Shown piece by piece: positions 33,234-43,042 of a stretch of DNA of 64,000 bases. The notes beneath the pieces are model-generated. The model did not search any database, was not told where the DNA came from, and saw only the letters and a program-made list of their open reading frames with translations. A program made the translations under genes and the position numbers. Source of the DNA: Nostoc sp. LPT (GTDB lineage Bacteria > Cyanobacteriota > Cyanobacteriia > Cyanobacteriales > Nostocaceae); contig NZ_JABXKF010000166.1 of the NCBI RefSeq assembly GCF_017115165.1, positions 1 to 64,000 of the forward strand, written 5' to 3'. Each line of letters starts with the position of its first letter. Within the stretch, counting starts at the first letter, position 1.

Positions 33234-34372
33234 CGTTGATTTTTGAATTCTAAACCAACAGCTTCGTTGATGGAATTTAATCCACTTTGTTCTAGCTTGG
33301 AAAGTAAATCAGCTAGAATGCGGCGTACCATCAGCGGCCCTTCGTAAATCCAGCCTGTATAAACCTGAATCAAGCTAGCACCAGCAGTAATTTTCTCCCA
33401 AGCATCTTCACCAGAAAAGATGCCACCCACGCCAATAATCGGGATTTGTCCTTGAGTTTGCTGCCAAATAAAACGAATTACCTCAGTGGAGCGATCGCGT
33501 AATGGTTCACCACTAATTCCGCCAGCTTCATCCTGGGGTGATTTGCCAGTTTGGTCAATCACTTGGGTTTTCAGTCCATCACGGCCGATCGTGGTGTTAG
33601 TAGCGATAATTCCCGCCAGGTGGTAGGTTTTAGCAAGAGTTATAATGTCAGCGATTGCTTCCCATGATAAATCTGGCGCAATCTTGACAAAAATAGGTTT
33701 TTGTGCATTGTTTTCTTGCTGTAATAAATCTAAGATGGCACTGAGCATAGAAGCATCTTGGAGCGATCGCAACCCCGGTGTATTGGGAGAAGAGACATTA
33801 ACAACGAAATAGTCTCCCAAATCCTTGAGTAAGCGAAAACTATCGAGATAATCCTGTGCGGCTGCTTCTAGGGGAGTTACCTTAGATTTACCCAAATTTA
33901 TCCCTATGGGTATTGATCGGGTTAACTCCTGCTTTTCTTGTGCTAATCGTGCCGCCATTGCTGCTGCACCGCGATTATTAAAGCCCATGCGATTGAGAGC
34001 AGCTTTATCCAACGGCAAGCGAAACAAACGGGGACGGGGATTTCCTGGCTGTGGATGAAAAGTTACAGTTCCCAATTCTGCAAAGCCAAAACCCAGGCTA
34101 GACCAGATGTTAGCAGCAACGCCATCTTTGTCGAATCCAGCCGCTAAACCTACGGGATTTGGGAACTTTAGCCCAAACAAATTTTGTTTTAGGCGTGAAT
34201 CAGACAAGCACAACGATTTTTGTAAGCGGCGATTTAGCCAACTAGCTCTTTGTTGAGTACCTGTTTGTGATAGCCAGTGAAAACTGCGAATCGTCTGCTG
34301 GTGTAACCACTCTGGGTCTGTTTTTAGCAGATTGAACAACAGTGGACGAATTGCAACTTGATAAATATCCAT
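33200..34372 (-). CDS. pyrD: dihydroorotate dehydrogenase (quinone), class 2
   Basis: 390 residues. Oxidises dihydroorotate to orotate in pyrimidine synthesis, passing electrons to membrane quinone. The N-terminal helices (IYQVAIRPLLFNLLKTDPEW) are the class 2 membrane-contact extension. FMN-binding/catalytic blocks are GLAAGFDKDG, ELGTVTFHPQPGNPRPRLFR, NRMGFNNRG, VNVSSPNTPGLR with the catalytic Ser region, ATNTT and GVGGIFSGEDA. The last ~12 residues (QRRQEAGGRRKE) are encoded by a GGAGGCA repeat run and are probably not part of the fold. Convergent with the gene at 32322. Confidence 0.95.
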   Translation of the reverse strand: MDIYQVAIRPLLFNLLKTDPEWLHQQTIRSFHWLSQTGTQQRASWLNRRLQKSLCLSDSRLKQNLFGLKFPNPVGLAAGFDKDGVAANIWSSLGFGFAELGTVTFHPQPGNPRPRLFRLPLDKAALNRMGFNNRGAAAMAARLAQEKQELTRSIPIGINLGKSKVTPLEAAAQDYLDSFRLLKDLGDYFVVNVSSPNTPGLRSLQDASMLSAILDLLQQENNAQKPIFVKIAPDLSWEAIADIITLAKTYHLAGIIATNTTIGRDGLKTQVIDQTGKSPQDEAGGISGEPLRDRSTEVIRFIWQQTQGQIPIIGVGGIFSGEDAWEKITAGASLIQVYTGWIYEGPLMVRRILADLLSKLEQSGLNSINEAVGLEFKNQRRQEAGGRRKE

Positions 34373-34923
34373 TAGCTTTTATTTTTGGATCTGACACAGA
34401 GCATTCCCCTTGGGATTGTCTAATTTTCTCGCGGACTATAGCAGTCCTAAATCATTCGTGAAATTCTTTCTCTTTTCTTATCTTTGCGCTCTTTGCGACG
34501 GCAGTCGCTCATGGGGAGCCAGTGCGTTGGGCGGCTCTGCCGACTTGAAGCAACTGGCGTGGAGACCCCCAAGACCGCGCTGCCTCCCCTTTGCGGTTCG
34601 TTAAAAAGAGTATTTTTCACAAATTAAATAGGATTGCTATAGCTGCTCAAATTGCTCCTTCAATTCGCTCAGAACCCAGATCCAGCAAAATTCAGAAGTA
34701 AAACAGGCTTTATGCTTGGCTACCAGACCTAATTTGTGTACTTCACTAACTTTAAATCTGCTGTATCTGGATAGGTTTAGATTTTCACCGAACAAGGCAA
34801 AAGTTAAAAGGTAAAAGAAAGAAGAATAAAATAGTACTACGCTGAGAATTTATTTATGGGCATTTCCTTTGAACTTTTAACTTTTATCTTTTTACTCAGC
34901 TTTGTCGAGAGATTTTACAGAAG
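34373..34923. other. intergenic region with Nostoc-type repeat
   Basis: 551 bp. A cassette at ~34482-34602 (TCTTTGCGCTCTTTGCGACG, then GGGGAGCCAGTGCG, GGCGGCTCTGCC, CAACTGGCG) matches the repeated palindromic style of Nostoc intergenes. The remainder is AT-rich with no gene seen. Confidence 0.55.
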
Positions 34924-35886
34924 TTATCGTTGAGAGCCAAAATCCTTTAAGAAGCTAAGTAAGGCTTCATTAACCACCTCAGGATACTCTACGCTTACCC
35001 AGTGACCAGCACTCTTGATGATGACTTGTCCTTTCAAGTTCGGAACCCACTCGCTCATTTCATCAAGATTCATTCCAGGAAACTTCAGTACCACGTCTTT
35101 TTCACCAGCAATGAACAATGCTGGTTGGGATATCTTTTTATCTTGCAGTTCAGGGGTAATTTCCATGTTCCTGTCAATATTCCGATACCAACTTAATCCC
35201 CCACGAAAGCCACTGCGTTTGTACTGCTCTACATAATAATCTAGATCCTCTTGGGTTACCCCCAACGGTTGCTGCTCAGAATCGATTAACCCATCTAGAA
35301 AACCGGAGGTTGATGGTTTAGGGTTGAAGAAAATTCCTTCAGGAGCAGAGCCGCTAACGCTAGCATAAATCATCCGCAATGAACGACGGATGTCTGCTTC
35401 AAACTCAGCTTCAGCAATCCCAGGCTTTTGGAAGTAGACCATGTACCAAAAGTTGTCTGCAAAATTCTCTTGCTTTGTTAATGCTCCGACCGGGTAACGA
35501 AAGTAAGGGACGCTCATACCGACAACAGCATTTACTCGTTCTTCATGCAGCAGTGCTGTGTTCCACGCTACAGGCGCACCCCAGTCATGTCCGATAACAG
35601 TGAAGGTTGCATACCCAAGGGCATCAGCTATGCCAACAACGTCTCCAGTTAAATGGATTATGTCATAAGCATTGATTTCTTCTGGAGCATCGCTGCCACC
35701 GTAACCTCGTTGGTCGGGAACAGCCACCTGAAAGCCTGCTTCCACAAGCGGGTCGATTTGGTGACGCCACAAGTACCAGCATTGAGGCCAACCGTGAAGC
35801 AAAATTACTAGAGGCCCCTGACCTTCAACAACTGTCCTCAGACTAACCCCGTTTGTCTTGATAGTACGAAAGTTGCGTTGTTTCAT
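34924..35886 (-). CDS. alpha/beta hydrolase, epoxide-hydrolase type
   Basis: 320 residues. Oxyanion motif LLHGWPQCWYLWRHQ, strand PDQRGYGGSD, nucleophile Asp in GHDWGA and final His in SAGHWVSVEYP. The acid residue is in GEKDVVLKF. Asp in place of Ser in the nucleophile elbow is the mark of epoxide hydrolases (and haloalkane dehalogenases), which open epoxides to diols through an ester intermediate. The cap carries Tyr residues (FWYMVYFQKPG, WYRNID) able to act as proton donors. Substrate unknown; no signal peptide. Confidence 0.88.
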   Translation of the reverse strand: MKQRNFRTIKTNGVSLRTVVEGQGPLVILLHGWPQCWYLWRHQIDPLVEAGFQVAVPDQRGYGGSDAPEEINAYDIIHLTGDVVGIADALGYATFTVIGHDWGAPVAWNTALLHEERVNAVVGMSVPYFRYPVGALTKQENFADNFWYMVYFQKPGIAEAEFEADIRRSLRMIYASVSGSAPEGIFFNPKPSTSGFLDGLIDSEQQPLGVTQEDLDYYVEQYKRSGFRGGLSWYRNIDRNMEITPELQDKKISQPALFIAGEKDVVLKFPGMNLDEMSEWVPNLKGQVIIKSAGHWVSVEYPEVVNEALLSFLKDFGSQR

Positions 35887-36030
35887 CTTAAAACCTTTTG
35901 TATTTTACTATTGACCTGTTAATAACTGTTCTGTGACTACTGTTGAGTGGTTTAATACTTGTGGCGATATTATTCAGAGTGCTTTTCTGGGCATCTTATA
36001 TATTACAAGTTATGTTAACCAATAAATCAG

Positions 36031-38952
36031 ATGGGGCAGCCACAAAAACCTATAGCCGCCGAACAGCAGATCCTCTCTTTGGGGCGTGTCCTCCAGAACC
36101 TCAGAGAAGAAGATGATGTTGACGTTCTGATTGAAACTACTATTTCTTATCTCAAGGAAGAGTTTGACTATAAACTGATTTGGATTGCTCTTTACGATCG
36201 CCTGAATCACATATTATTTGGCAAAGGAGGCATCACACCCGATCGTGACATGAGCTTTTTACGCCAAAGAGTTGTTCTCAGTCCTGGGGATTTATTAGAA
36301 CAAGTAGTAATTGAACAGCATCCTTTAGGCGTAGCTGATTTGCAAACTGAAATCCGCGCCGCCGAATGGCGAAAAATTGCCGAAAAATTCCACATCCAAG
36401 GAACGATTCTTTTACCAATTCGCTACAAAGACCGTTGCTTGGGCTTGCTGTTATTGGGTTCAGAACGCTGGGGCTACCTACTGACAGGAGAAACAAAAGC
36501 ACGTTTGATGATGGTTTTAGGTGAACTAGGGGCAGTGCTTTATCAAAATGAAATGTATAAGCACCAAAAGCAAACTAGGCGAACCGACGAGCCATTATTA
36601 GAATTGCTAGAAAATTTACGCACCCTCAGTAACCTGAATCAAAGACTTGAAGTAGCGGTGCAAGCAACTCATAAATTTGTCTCCCCCAACCGGACAAATG
36701 TTTACTGGTTTGAGCGCGAAGGGCGCTACTTTTGGTGTCGAATGAGCAATCAGCTGGTCAAAATGGATCGCAATTCTAGCAGTCAGCAAGCAGCAGGAAT
36801 GACTGTACAGGACTTGAGCGATTTTTATTATGCTTTGGCAGTTAACCAAATTGTCTCCATTGGTGATGCCCGCAGTTCTTTAAAAAGCCATTTTACGGCA
36901 AAATTGCTGGAACGCTTGAAGGTGCGATCGCTTCTGGCAGCTCCGATTATCTGGCAAAAGAACTTAGTTGGTTTTCTGGCGGTGGAAAGCAATGAACCTC
37001 GCATCTGGACGGACACAGACAAAAATTTCGTCCAGGGTGTTGCTGGTTTAATTTCCCTATTAGTACCGACCGAAAGCATGGAAAGTACTATCAAACAGAT
37101 TCAAGAGGATGCCCAACTGACTAGCCAAGTTGCCCAAGGTATCTATAGCGAACATGACCTTCAGGTAACTTTACACAGTTGTGCTAAAAGAGTTTTAGCT
37201 CGATTAGGTGCTACCCGCTTTTTACTGTTGCAGTATGACCCTGAGCAGAAGAATTATCAATTTACTTACCAAAGTCAGCCCCATAATCGCCGACCGTTGA
37301 CATTTACCCTTCATACTCTCAAAGAATTAGATGGGCAGCTTTTGCAAAGTTCAACTCAAGCGGTGGAAATTGAGAACTTAGATGAAGATTTACGCTTTTT
37401 TAACTGGCGACCCTCGTTGTTAGAGAATAATGTGCGATCGCTACTTGTTTGTAAATGCACTCACGAACATATACCAGCAGCACTTTTGGTGATTACTCAT
37501 GAAAGCTATCGTTCTTGGACAACTCTAGAAAAAGAATTGCTGTGGGTCGTCAGTCAACAGATTGGTGTAATTGTTCGTCAGTGGCGATTACATCATCGCA
37601 CCACCCAGCAGCAAAAAACTTCCCAGGCATTTGAGCAATGCTTACGCATTCTGACACAATCCCAAAACAGCATTGAAGTCGAAAAAAAGCATTTAGAAGC
37701 TGCATCTCTCGAACAAATAGCATCAATTTTGGGTTGTCCCTTAGCGCTAATGCTATCCTGGGCACCTGGTGAAAGTTGGGCAGAAATTATTCCTGGAGTG
37801 ATTGACAATAGCCAATTTGGGATTTTTTCTGATGCATCTATTTCTATCCAGGCTGAAGCCTTAATTCAGTGGGCACTTGCTACAGAGAGTTATCTGACTT
37901 TGAAGGTGGATAATTTACCTCCAGAAACCCGGAAATGGTTGAATGTTCCAGACAAAAGTCAAATTTTGGTAATGGCATTGCGTACAACTGCTGATTATGA
38001 AACTACTGGTGTAGTGTTGCTAGTAGACTATCAAGAGCGTCGCTGGTCAGAACAAAACCTCAGTGCAACAGCAACTCTCATTTCTCAATTAGCCTGGTGG
38101 CGTCGTGAAAAGCAAATTACCCGACTTTTAGAATCCACAACCGAAGAATTACGACAACTCAACTGGTACAAACATCGTCGTCTAGAGGAAATTCAAAGAA
38201 TAACGGCCCATTCCCTGAAACAAATACACGATCTGGGCATTCCTGCTAATGAACTGACTCAGATGCGCTACCAACTATTGCTGCGGCAGTTAGACCATAC
38301 AGCCACCTCCATGAGTGGAATGCTAAAACTTGAGAACTGGCAGCTACATATCAGTTGGGAAACTATGCCCATAGCCAGTTTACTGAAGCGATCGCTCGAA
38401 CGGATTGAAAATTTACTTAAACAACAAAAGCTGTGGATTGGGGTACATGGTTTGGGACAACCGATTGACGAGCAAGAATCACCCAAGAATTCTTCATTAG
38501 TTAGAGGCGTTCCTACCTCCAGCACTCAATCCGCAATAGCGATCGCTGGTGATATTGTCAAAATTGAATTAGTTATCCATGAATTATTGGTTACTGCCTG
38601 TAACCGTTCTCAAACCAGTAGCAGAATTGATATTTGGTGTCGCCGTTTAGATGCGTTAAAACCCTTAGATACAAAATATTCTTCTACAAGTGGAGGGGCT
38701 GAACATCAGACATCGTTAGAATTATCGATTACATATAACGGTGCGATCGAACCACAGCTACTCACAGAACTACATAATAATACACCCAAAGATGTGCTTG
38801 CTCCCTCCAACCTCGACCAACCACCAGCTTTACATCTGGCGATCTGCCAAAACCTCATGCAGCAACTAGGAGGAGAGTTGAATTTCTATCAGTTACCAGA
38901 TAATCGGGTAGTCAATCGCTTGTTGTTGCCGTTAGCTGTTCATGATTATTAG
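36031..38952 (+). CDS. multi-GAF sensor protein with degenerate histidine-kinase-like C-terminus
   Basis: 973 residues. About four GAF modules: ~15-165 (LIWIALYDR ... ILLPIRYKDRCLGLLLLGSE), ~190-345 (NVYWFEREGRYFW ... LLAAPIIWQKNLVGFLAVES), ~365-530 (ATRFLLLQYDP ... AALLVITHES) and ~545-700. The C-terminal third resembles a sensor kinase (IQRITAHSLKQIHDLG; later IELVIHELLVTACNRS as an N-box-like helix). No conserved phospho-acceptor H-E/D, nor clear G1/G2 boxes, are visible, so kinase activity is doubtful. No phytochrome chromophore Cys motif recognised. It stands alone. Confidence 0.78.
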   Translation: MGQPQKPIAAEQQILSLGRVLQNLREEDDVDVLIETTISYLKEEFDYKLIWIALYDRLNHILFGKGGITPDRDMSFLRQRVVLSPGDLLEQVVIEQHPLGVADLQTEIRAAEWRKIAEKFHIQGTILLPIRYKDRCLGLLLLGSERWGYLLTGETKARLMMVLGELGAVLYQNEMYKHQKQTRRTDEPLLELLENLRTLSNLNQRLEVAVQATHKFVSPNRTNVYWFEREGRYFWCRMSNQLVKMDRNSSSQQAAGMTVQDLSDFYYALAVNQIVSIGDARSSLKSHFTAKLLERLKVRSLLAAPIIWQKNLVGFLAVESNEPRIWTDTDKNFVQGVAGLISLLVPTESMESTIKQIQEDAQLTSQVAQGIYSEHDLQVTLHSCAKRVLARLGATRFLLLQYDPEQKNYQFTYQSQPHNRRPLTFTLHTLKELDGQLLQSSTQAVEIENLDEDLRFFNWRPSLLENNVRSLLVCKCTHEHIPAALLVITHESYRSWTTLEKELLWVVSQQIGVIVRQWRLHHRTTQQQKTSQAFEQCLRILTQSQNSIEVEKKHLEAASLEQIASILGCPLALMLSWAPGESWAEIIPGVIDNSQFGIFSDASISIQAEALIQWALATESYLTLKVDNLPPETRKWLNVPDKSQILVMALRTTADYETTGVVLLVDYQERRWSEQNLSATATLISQLAWWRREKQITRLLESTTEELRQLNWYKHRRLEEIQRITAHSLKQIHDLGIPANELTQMRYQLLLRQLDHTATSMSGMLKLENWQLHISWETMPIASLLKRSLERIENLLKQQKLWIGVHGLGQPIDEQESPKNSSLVRGVPTSSTQSAIAIAGDIVKIELVIHELLVTACNRSQTSSRIDIWCRRLDALKPLDTKYSSTSGGAEHQTSLELSITYNGAIEPQLLTELHNNTPKDVLAPSNLDQPPALHLAICQNLMQQLGGELNFYQLPDNRVVNRLLLPLAVHDY

Positions 38953-39456
38953 TACAGCTTTGCATAAAATCGTGGCGGATTAAGGGTTGCTTAACCGAAC
39001 CGTATTGCTACCAATTTTCACTTCGACCATTGGTACAGGCGATCGTTGCTTGATTTTACAGTGACTTCCTTGCTCATCAAAGGATGCTTTGGCAACAACG
39101 TCACTTATGTCAACTCCTCCCTACCTAAATCCTTACGTAAATACCAATAAAAAAACTCTCCGTTTCACTCAAACTTTACAAGAAACAAATAGATCGTGGT
39201 TAGTATAAGTATGTAACTAATTATTCGCTGCCCATAATTCATAACTAGATCACTGATGTGGTTATTACTGAATTTATGTTGTACAGACGGTAAATAAAAT
39301 TTGTTCTTACGAATAGAAGATTTCTTCTGCATAAGACAAAAACGGCTTGATAATTTCCCAAGTTGTTCATCATGCTTGCCTATATTTTACTCCTGCTCAT
39401 TAGCAAGGAGTCAGTAAGCATGACAAATTTACAATCCTAGCATTATAAAAGTAAAA
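38953..39456. other. intergenic region with a possible coding remnant
   Basis: 504 bp. On the minus strand 38980-39120 is a 46-codon open stretch (ISDVVAKASFDEQGSHCKIK, then VPMVEVKIGSNTVRLSNP, stop) that reads like protein but has no usable start. It may be a gene fragment. The rest up to 39456 is AT-rich. Confidence 0.4.
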
Positions 39457-40326
39457 ATGAGTAATCGTATGAAACAATACACCAAAGTTGTAAAGCGTTT
39501 TTTGACACTAGCTACTCCAGCGATCGCTACTTCGATATTGGCAACCTTACCGAGCCAAGCTGCTACCATTGCATATTCTGAGTCAAAATTCAATATCAAC
39601 AATTTTAGTAGCAGCCCTTTAAGTGTTAAGGTTCTGACTGATACTGTGACTAAAACAATTAGCACAGGTGGTCAAGTAACTGCTGATGCTAACGCTGAGG
39701 CTAAGTTTAATGTCGATGCAAACAACTCTGCTTCCAATTTGTCCTTCAGCCAAGCTCAAGGTCAGGGTGATGGCTATACAGGGTCGGCAGAAAGCTTTGC
39801 TGCGATTATTGGCTATGATTTTACAGTGGACAAAGAGTTTTCTTTTGATTTCAGTGGCTTATTTAACCTTAAAACATCCATTGATGATGCATTGACTGAA
39901 CGTGCAAATGCTCGTGGAGAGTTCTTATATAAGTTATACGACAGCGATACTGGTAATCTTTTGGACTCTTTCAAGATTTCTGGAAATTTATCAACTATAG
40001 GTAATAATGATGCTTTTGTATTTGAACCTAGTAGTAGCATAACTTTTGATTCAAGTCAGACTTCTATTGATAAATCTTTTGGCGGGACACAAGAATATGC
40101 TTTGACTAGCTTTAAGGGTAAATATTCCCGTACTTTCGATAAGTCAACTCGTTTAACTTTAATAGAATCTAAAAGTAATCAGGTGAGCGTCTATACTGTC
40201 CCAGAACCCTCAACAATTCTAGGTTCGCTGTTTAGTTGCACTATGTTTGGTGCTGTCTCGATACGCAAGCGTAAAAGAGCTTCTTCGGCTGCGTTGTTTG
40301 TTAATAAGGATTTAAGGTCTGTTTAG
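39457..40326 (+). CDS. PEP-CTERM sorting domain protein
   Basis: 289 residues. Signal peptide MKQYTKVVKRFLTLATPAI ... PSQAA (M5 at 39469 is an alternative start). The body is rich in Ser, Asn, Asp and Thr with beta character (FSFDFSGLFNLKTSIDD). The end is the PEP-CTERM tripartite signal: VPEPST, a hydrophobic stretch (ILGSLFSCTMFGAVSI) and the basic RKRKR. Such proteins are exported and processed by exosortase-type enzymes, often for extracellular matrix or envelope display. No exosortase gene is in the window. Confidence 0.88.
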   Translation: MSNRMKQYTKVVKRFLTLATPAIATSILATLPSQAATIAYSESKFNINNFSSSPLSVKVLTDTVTKTISTGGQVTADANAEAKFNVDANNSASNLSFSQAQGQGDGYTGSAESFAAIIGYDFTVDKEFSFDFSGLFNLKTSIDDALTERANARGEFLYKLYDSDTGNLLDSFKISGNLSTIGNNDAFVFEPSSSITFDSSQTSIDKSFGGTQEYALTSFKGKYSRTFDKSTRLTLIESKSNQVSVYTVPEPSTILGSLFSCTMFGAVSIRKRKRASSAALFVNKDLRSV

Positions 40327-40438
40327 TATGTTTGCATTGAGGAAAGTTCAGGTGATGGATAGCGAAAGCAAAGTCACATTAATCCATCGTAAAAGCGAAC
40401 TGGGTAAAAGAGACTGATAAGCCAGACCAAAACTACTC

Positions 40439-40546
40439 TATAGCGTTTCCTAATCACATGAGGTACATCATAGCCCCCTCTCGAAAAGCGGGGAGGGGGT
40501 TGGGGGTGGGGGGTTTTTGTACCTCATTCAACTGAGAATCGCTATA
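40439..40546. mobile_element. MITE with TATAGCG terminal repeats
   Basis: A 108-bp element with ends TATAGCG and CGCTATA. The inverted homology continues inward for about 28 bp, including ATGAGGTAC / GTACCTCAT. The interior has CCCCCTC/GAGGGGG pairing. TA at both borders would suit an IS630/Tc1-type TA duplication; the related small palindrome at 40596-40634 has similar ends. Confidence 0.65.
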
Positions 40547-41140
40547 TTCTCTGTACTTTTGGCTAATGTCGCTCTGCACAGTCTAGAAACCATAATATAG
40601 CAGGGTGTAACTCACATAAACGAGAACTGCTATAAAAAGCGTCTTCCCTGAAAAATAAAAATTAAGGGGAAATGGCATTTATGGAAACCCCAAGTTATTA
40701 GGTATGCAAATGATTTTGTGATTTTGCACCCTGACAGGCAAGCATTAAAGAAATGCTAATAAATAGCTATAACAATGAATTTGTCATCTCCAAGGGATTA
40801 AAGTGCAAACTTAATCCTCATTGATTACCCTGTAGAAGCCAGTCATCCCCCAATTATTTGGTTTCGACTGAATGAATCGCACTTTCTAGCTGCGTTTTCG
40901 TCCCTATTAATTACACAAACACACTTACAAACGTGTGTTCTAGTCGATAGTGTAATCTTGACAATTTCACTACAAATATGAGTATTTCTGGCTTGTATAT
41001 TATGGGTTTAACGCAACCATGACTTAAAAAAACTTTCCCAAAATACTCAACTCAAATACGGAACTGATACTAAGAACTGTGGATATCGTTTTAAACCCAG
41101 AGTACCCTTTTTACAGTTGTCATAAAACCGAGAGATAGAA

Positions 41141-41386
41141 GACCATGCTTGTTTTCCACTGGTAAGTCTTGCCATTGAGTTAAGTTCATTAGCAAAAAAA
41201 AAGTTAGCTGCAAATACAGCAGAATCAATTCAATACTGATGCAAATCGTTTTTAGCTGTATTTTTAACATTCATTCATAGCAAAATACAGCTATTTAAAA
41301 TGAACTTTACAGTCAGAATTGCATTATCTACTGCTGTTATCTGGGCTGACTTTTCAAAAGCTTTGAACTCCAAAACAAGCATGGTC
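41141..41386. repeat. 15-bp inverted repeat flanking 216 bp
   Basis: GACCATGCTTGTTTT at 41141-41155 and its exact complement at 41372-41386. Inside, AATACAGC and GCTGTATTT (near 41213-41262) form another stem. No coding region lies between. It could be a decayed mobile element or a long structured transcript. Confidence 0.55.
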
Positions 41387-41390
41387 AGTG

Positions 41391-41414
41391 AGCGACGTTG
41401 AAGTGTCGCTTTTA
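41391..41414 (+). terminator. terminator-like hairpin
   Basis: AGCGAC and GTCGCT form a 6-bp stem with an 8-nt loop, followed by TTTT. No plus-strand gene ends directly before it. Confidence 0.35.
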
Positions 41415-41526
41415 CCTACTGTCTTATACTGCTATATGTGGTATAAGATAGAGGTATAGAAATATTTATAAGAAGCTTTTATGGACATCGCCCATAAAAG
41501 TTACCTACAATGTGGTTATGCAAGCT

Positions 41527-41802
41527 TTAGGAAGCTGTTGCAAATGTAGAGCTATATAAAACAAGCTTACCACCAGCAGCAATACCACCAGCAACAGCGC
41601 CAGCAGCAGCACCACTAGTGCTAGCTTCAATTTTAGGGACAATTTTGCCATTCTTATCAACGTAGTAGCCTGATTCAAATTTGCTATTGATAGCAGTAGA
41701 AAGACTACTTACGAAACCAGATTCAAATCCCCCTTGTACTTGACTAAGATCGGAAACTTCATCTTCACAAAAACTCAGATCGGAAATTCTTAATCGTTCC
41801 AT
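41527..41802 (-). CDS. double-glycine leader peptide precursor
   Basis: 91 residues from ATG at 41802, chosen because AAGGAGAG lies 8 nt upstream on the minus strand; a longer frame to 41862 has no such site. The leader MERLRISDLSFCEDEVSDLS ends VQGG, the cleavage motif of peptidase-containing ABC exporters. The core (FESGFVSSLSTAINSKFESG onward) ends in a Gly/Ala-rich segment AAAGAVAGGIAAGGKLV with GxxxG spacing, as in class II bacteriocin-like peptides. Paired with the gene at 41911-42117. No exporter lies nearby. Confidence 0.72.
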   Translation of the reverse strand: MERLRISDLSFCEDEVSDLSQVQGGFESGFVSSLSTAINSKFESGYYVDKNGKIVPKIEASTSGAAAGAVAGGIAAGGKLVLYSSTFATAS

Positions 41803-41910
41803 AAAAAAAGCTCTCCTTGAAAAACAAATGTATTGCTGAAAGTTTTTAACAACTTTCAGCAATTTTTCTATCTAAAATGCACTGTAGTACATCGTAGTAC
41901 TAAGGCATAT

Positions 41911-42117
41911 TTAGGCGGAAGCAGATTTAGATTTAGAGGCACCACCAGCTGCACTGAATTTGCCGGAGTAAGTAAAGGTTGCGGTGTTAGTTGCTATGCC
42001 AGCGAAGTCTTTACCCAAAGCATATGCAACTGCAGTAGAATCTGCAAGTGCTAATCCACCTTGAACATTCTCATTTTCAAGAACGGTTTCGACATGAGAA
42101 AGATCGTTGATAATCAT
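41911..42117 (-). CDS. double-glycine leader peptide precursor
   Basis: 68 residues. Leader MIINDLSHVETVLENENVQG-G with the double-glycine site at 20-21. The core LALADSTAVAYALGKDFAGI, then NTATFTYSGKFSAAGG and a Ser/Lys-rich tail (SKSKSASA). It contains no Cys, so no disulfide or lanthionine rings. The leader shares the I-x-DLS ... ENVQGG plan with the downstream gene, 108 bp away on the same strand. Likely exported after leader removal; bacteriocin, signal or surface roles are all open. AGGAAAG precedes the ATG. Confidence 0.7.
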   Translation of the reverse strand: MIINDLSHVETVLENENVQGGLALADSTAVAYALGKDFAGIATNTATFTYSGKFSAAGGASKSKSASA

Positions 42118-43042
42118 GATTTTACTTTCCTAAGAGTTAGTAAGGTCAACTTGTTTGTTGTTGTGCCACTACAACTTGTTTTTTAGTGACATACAAACAA
42201 TAGCACTATTAGAATTCGATAAATAGTAGTTTTACGTAAATTTTTTGTAAAGAAAAAAAACATTATATTATCAAGTTATTTACAGTATTTAGTATTTATA
42301 AATTGTTTAAAAATTACTTTGCTATGTATTATCAAGCTACTGGCAACATTTAGTATTTATAGATTGTTTGAAAAGTGTTTCGATATGAGTTTAGGCACTT
42401 TTAATCTCCCTAACCTCCAAGGCTGTTTCACCAATCTATTAAAGATATTGTTAACAATATAGGCAATAAATTTGGGGAAGTTAGTAATCGGAAAATTACT
42501 ATTTCAAAAAGTCAATTTCAGTGCGTTGGCGAAACCTTGCTGGAGGCATCACCATCTTCTTGTGCAATCAGATTTTTTATTTACCTGATTTTTTTGCTTG
42601 AAACGCCTGTAAATCAGCACCTTTTAGGCAATGAAACAGCCTTGTCCTAACCCGTCAGGGATGTTTCATGGCCTTCATTGATCTCAGTCAACTTAAGCTA
42701 GAACTCGTTTAAAATCTCGTGCCTCCCATTAGGCATTCCTAGTCTCCGACAGGGAGCGAGATAATCTGTTAAAAGCTTTAACCTTAAGTTGACGCCAATG
42801 CAATGCCTTGTGCCCCTACAAATCTAGAAATAATTTGGGATAATTTATTTTTTGCAAGTCCCTAAGAAAGAAAGATAGTAAGATTCAAAGCCTCTTTTCT
42901 TTTAAGAGAGATGTCGTAAATAGGTCTAAAGATAGATTGACAAGATATTTATTCGTTGAATGTATCCTGTCTTCATAGCAAACTGGTTATAATTATTTTC
43001 CATCTCCTTCGGAAATGAAATTCTCATTTACACAGTATTTAT
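42118..43042. other. 925-bp intergenic region
   Basis: Upstream region shared by the peptide genes (minus) and the DUF2256 gene (plus). TTACTTTGCTATGTATTATCAAG-like stretches near 42290 and 42330 repeat each other loosely (TTATCAAG, CAGTATTTAGTATTTATA / CAACATTTAGTATTTATA). No gene or structured RNA recognised. Confidence 0.45.

Larger units (their letters stand above)
40327..41526. other. 1.2 kb intergenic region with MITEs and inverted repeats
   Basis: No supported gene. It contains the MITE at 40439-40546, a 39-bp palindromic element at 40596-40634 (TATAGCAG/CTGCTATA), a 15-bp inverted repeat spanning 41141-41386, and a terminator-like hairpin at 41391-41410. Confidence 0.6.

Noticed and set aside
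36031..38952. Phytochrome
   Set aside because: Several GAF domains but no recognisable chromophore Cys context or PHY domain.
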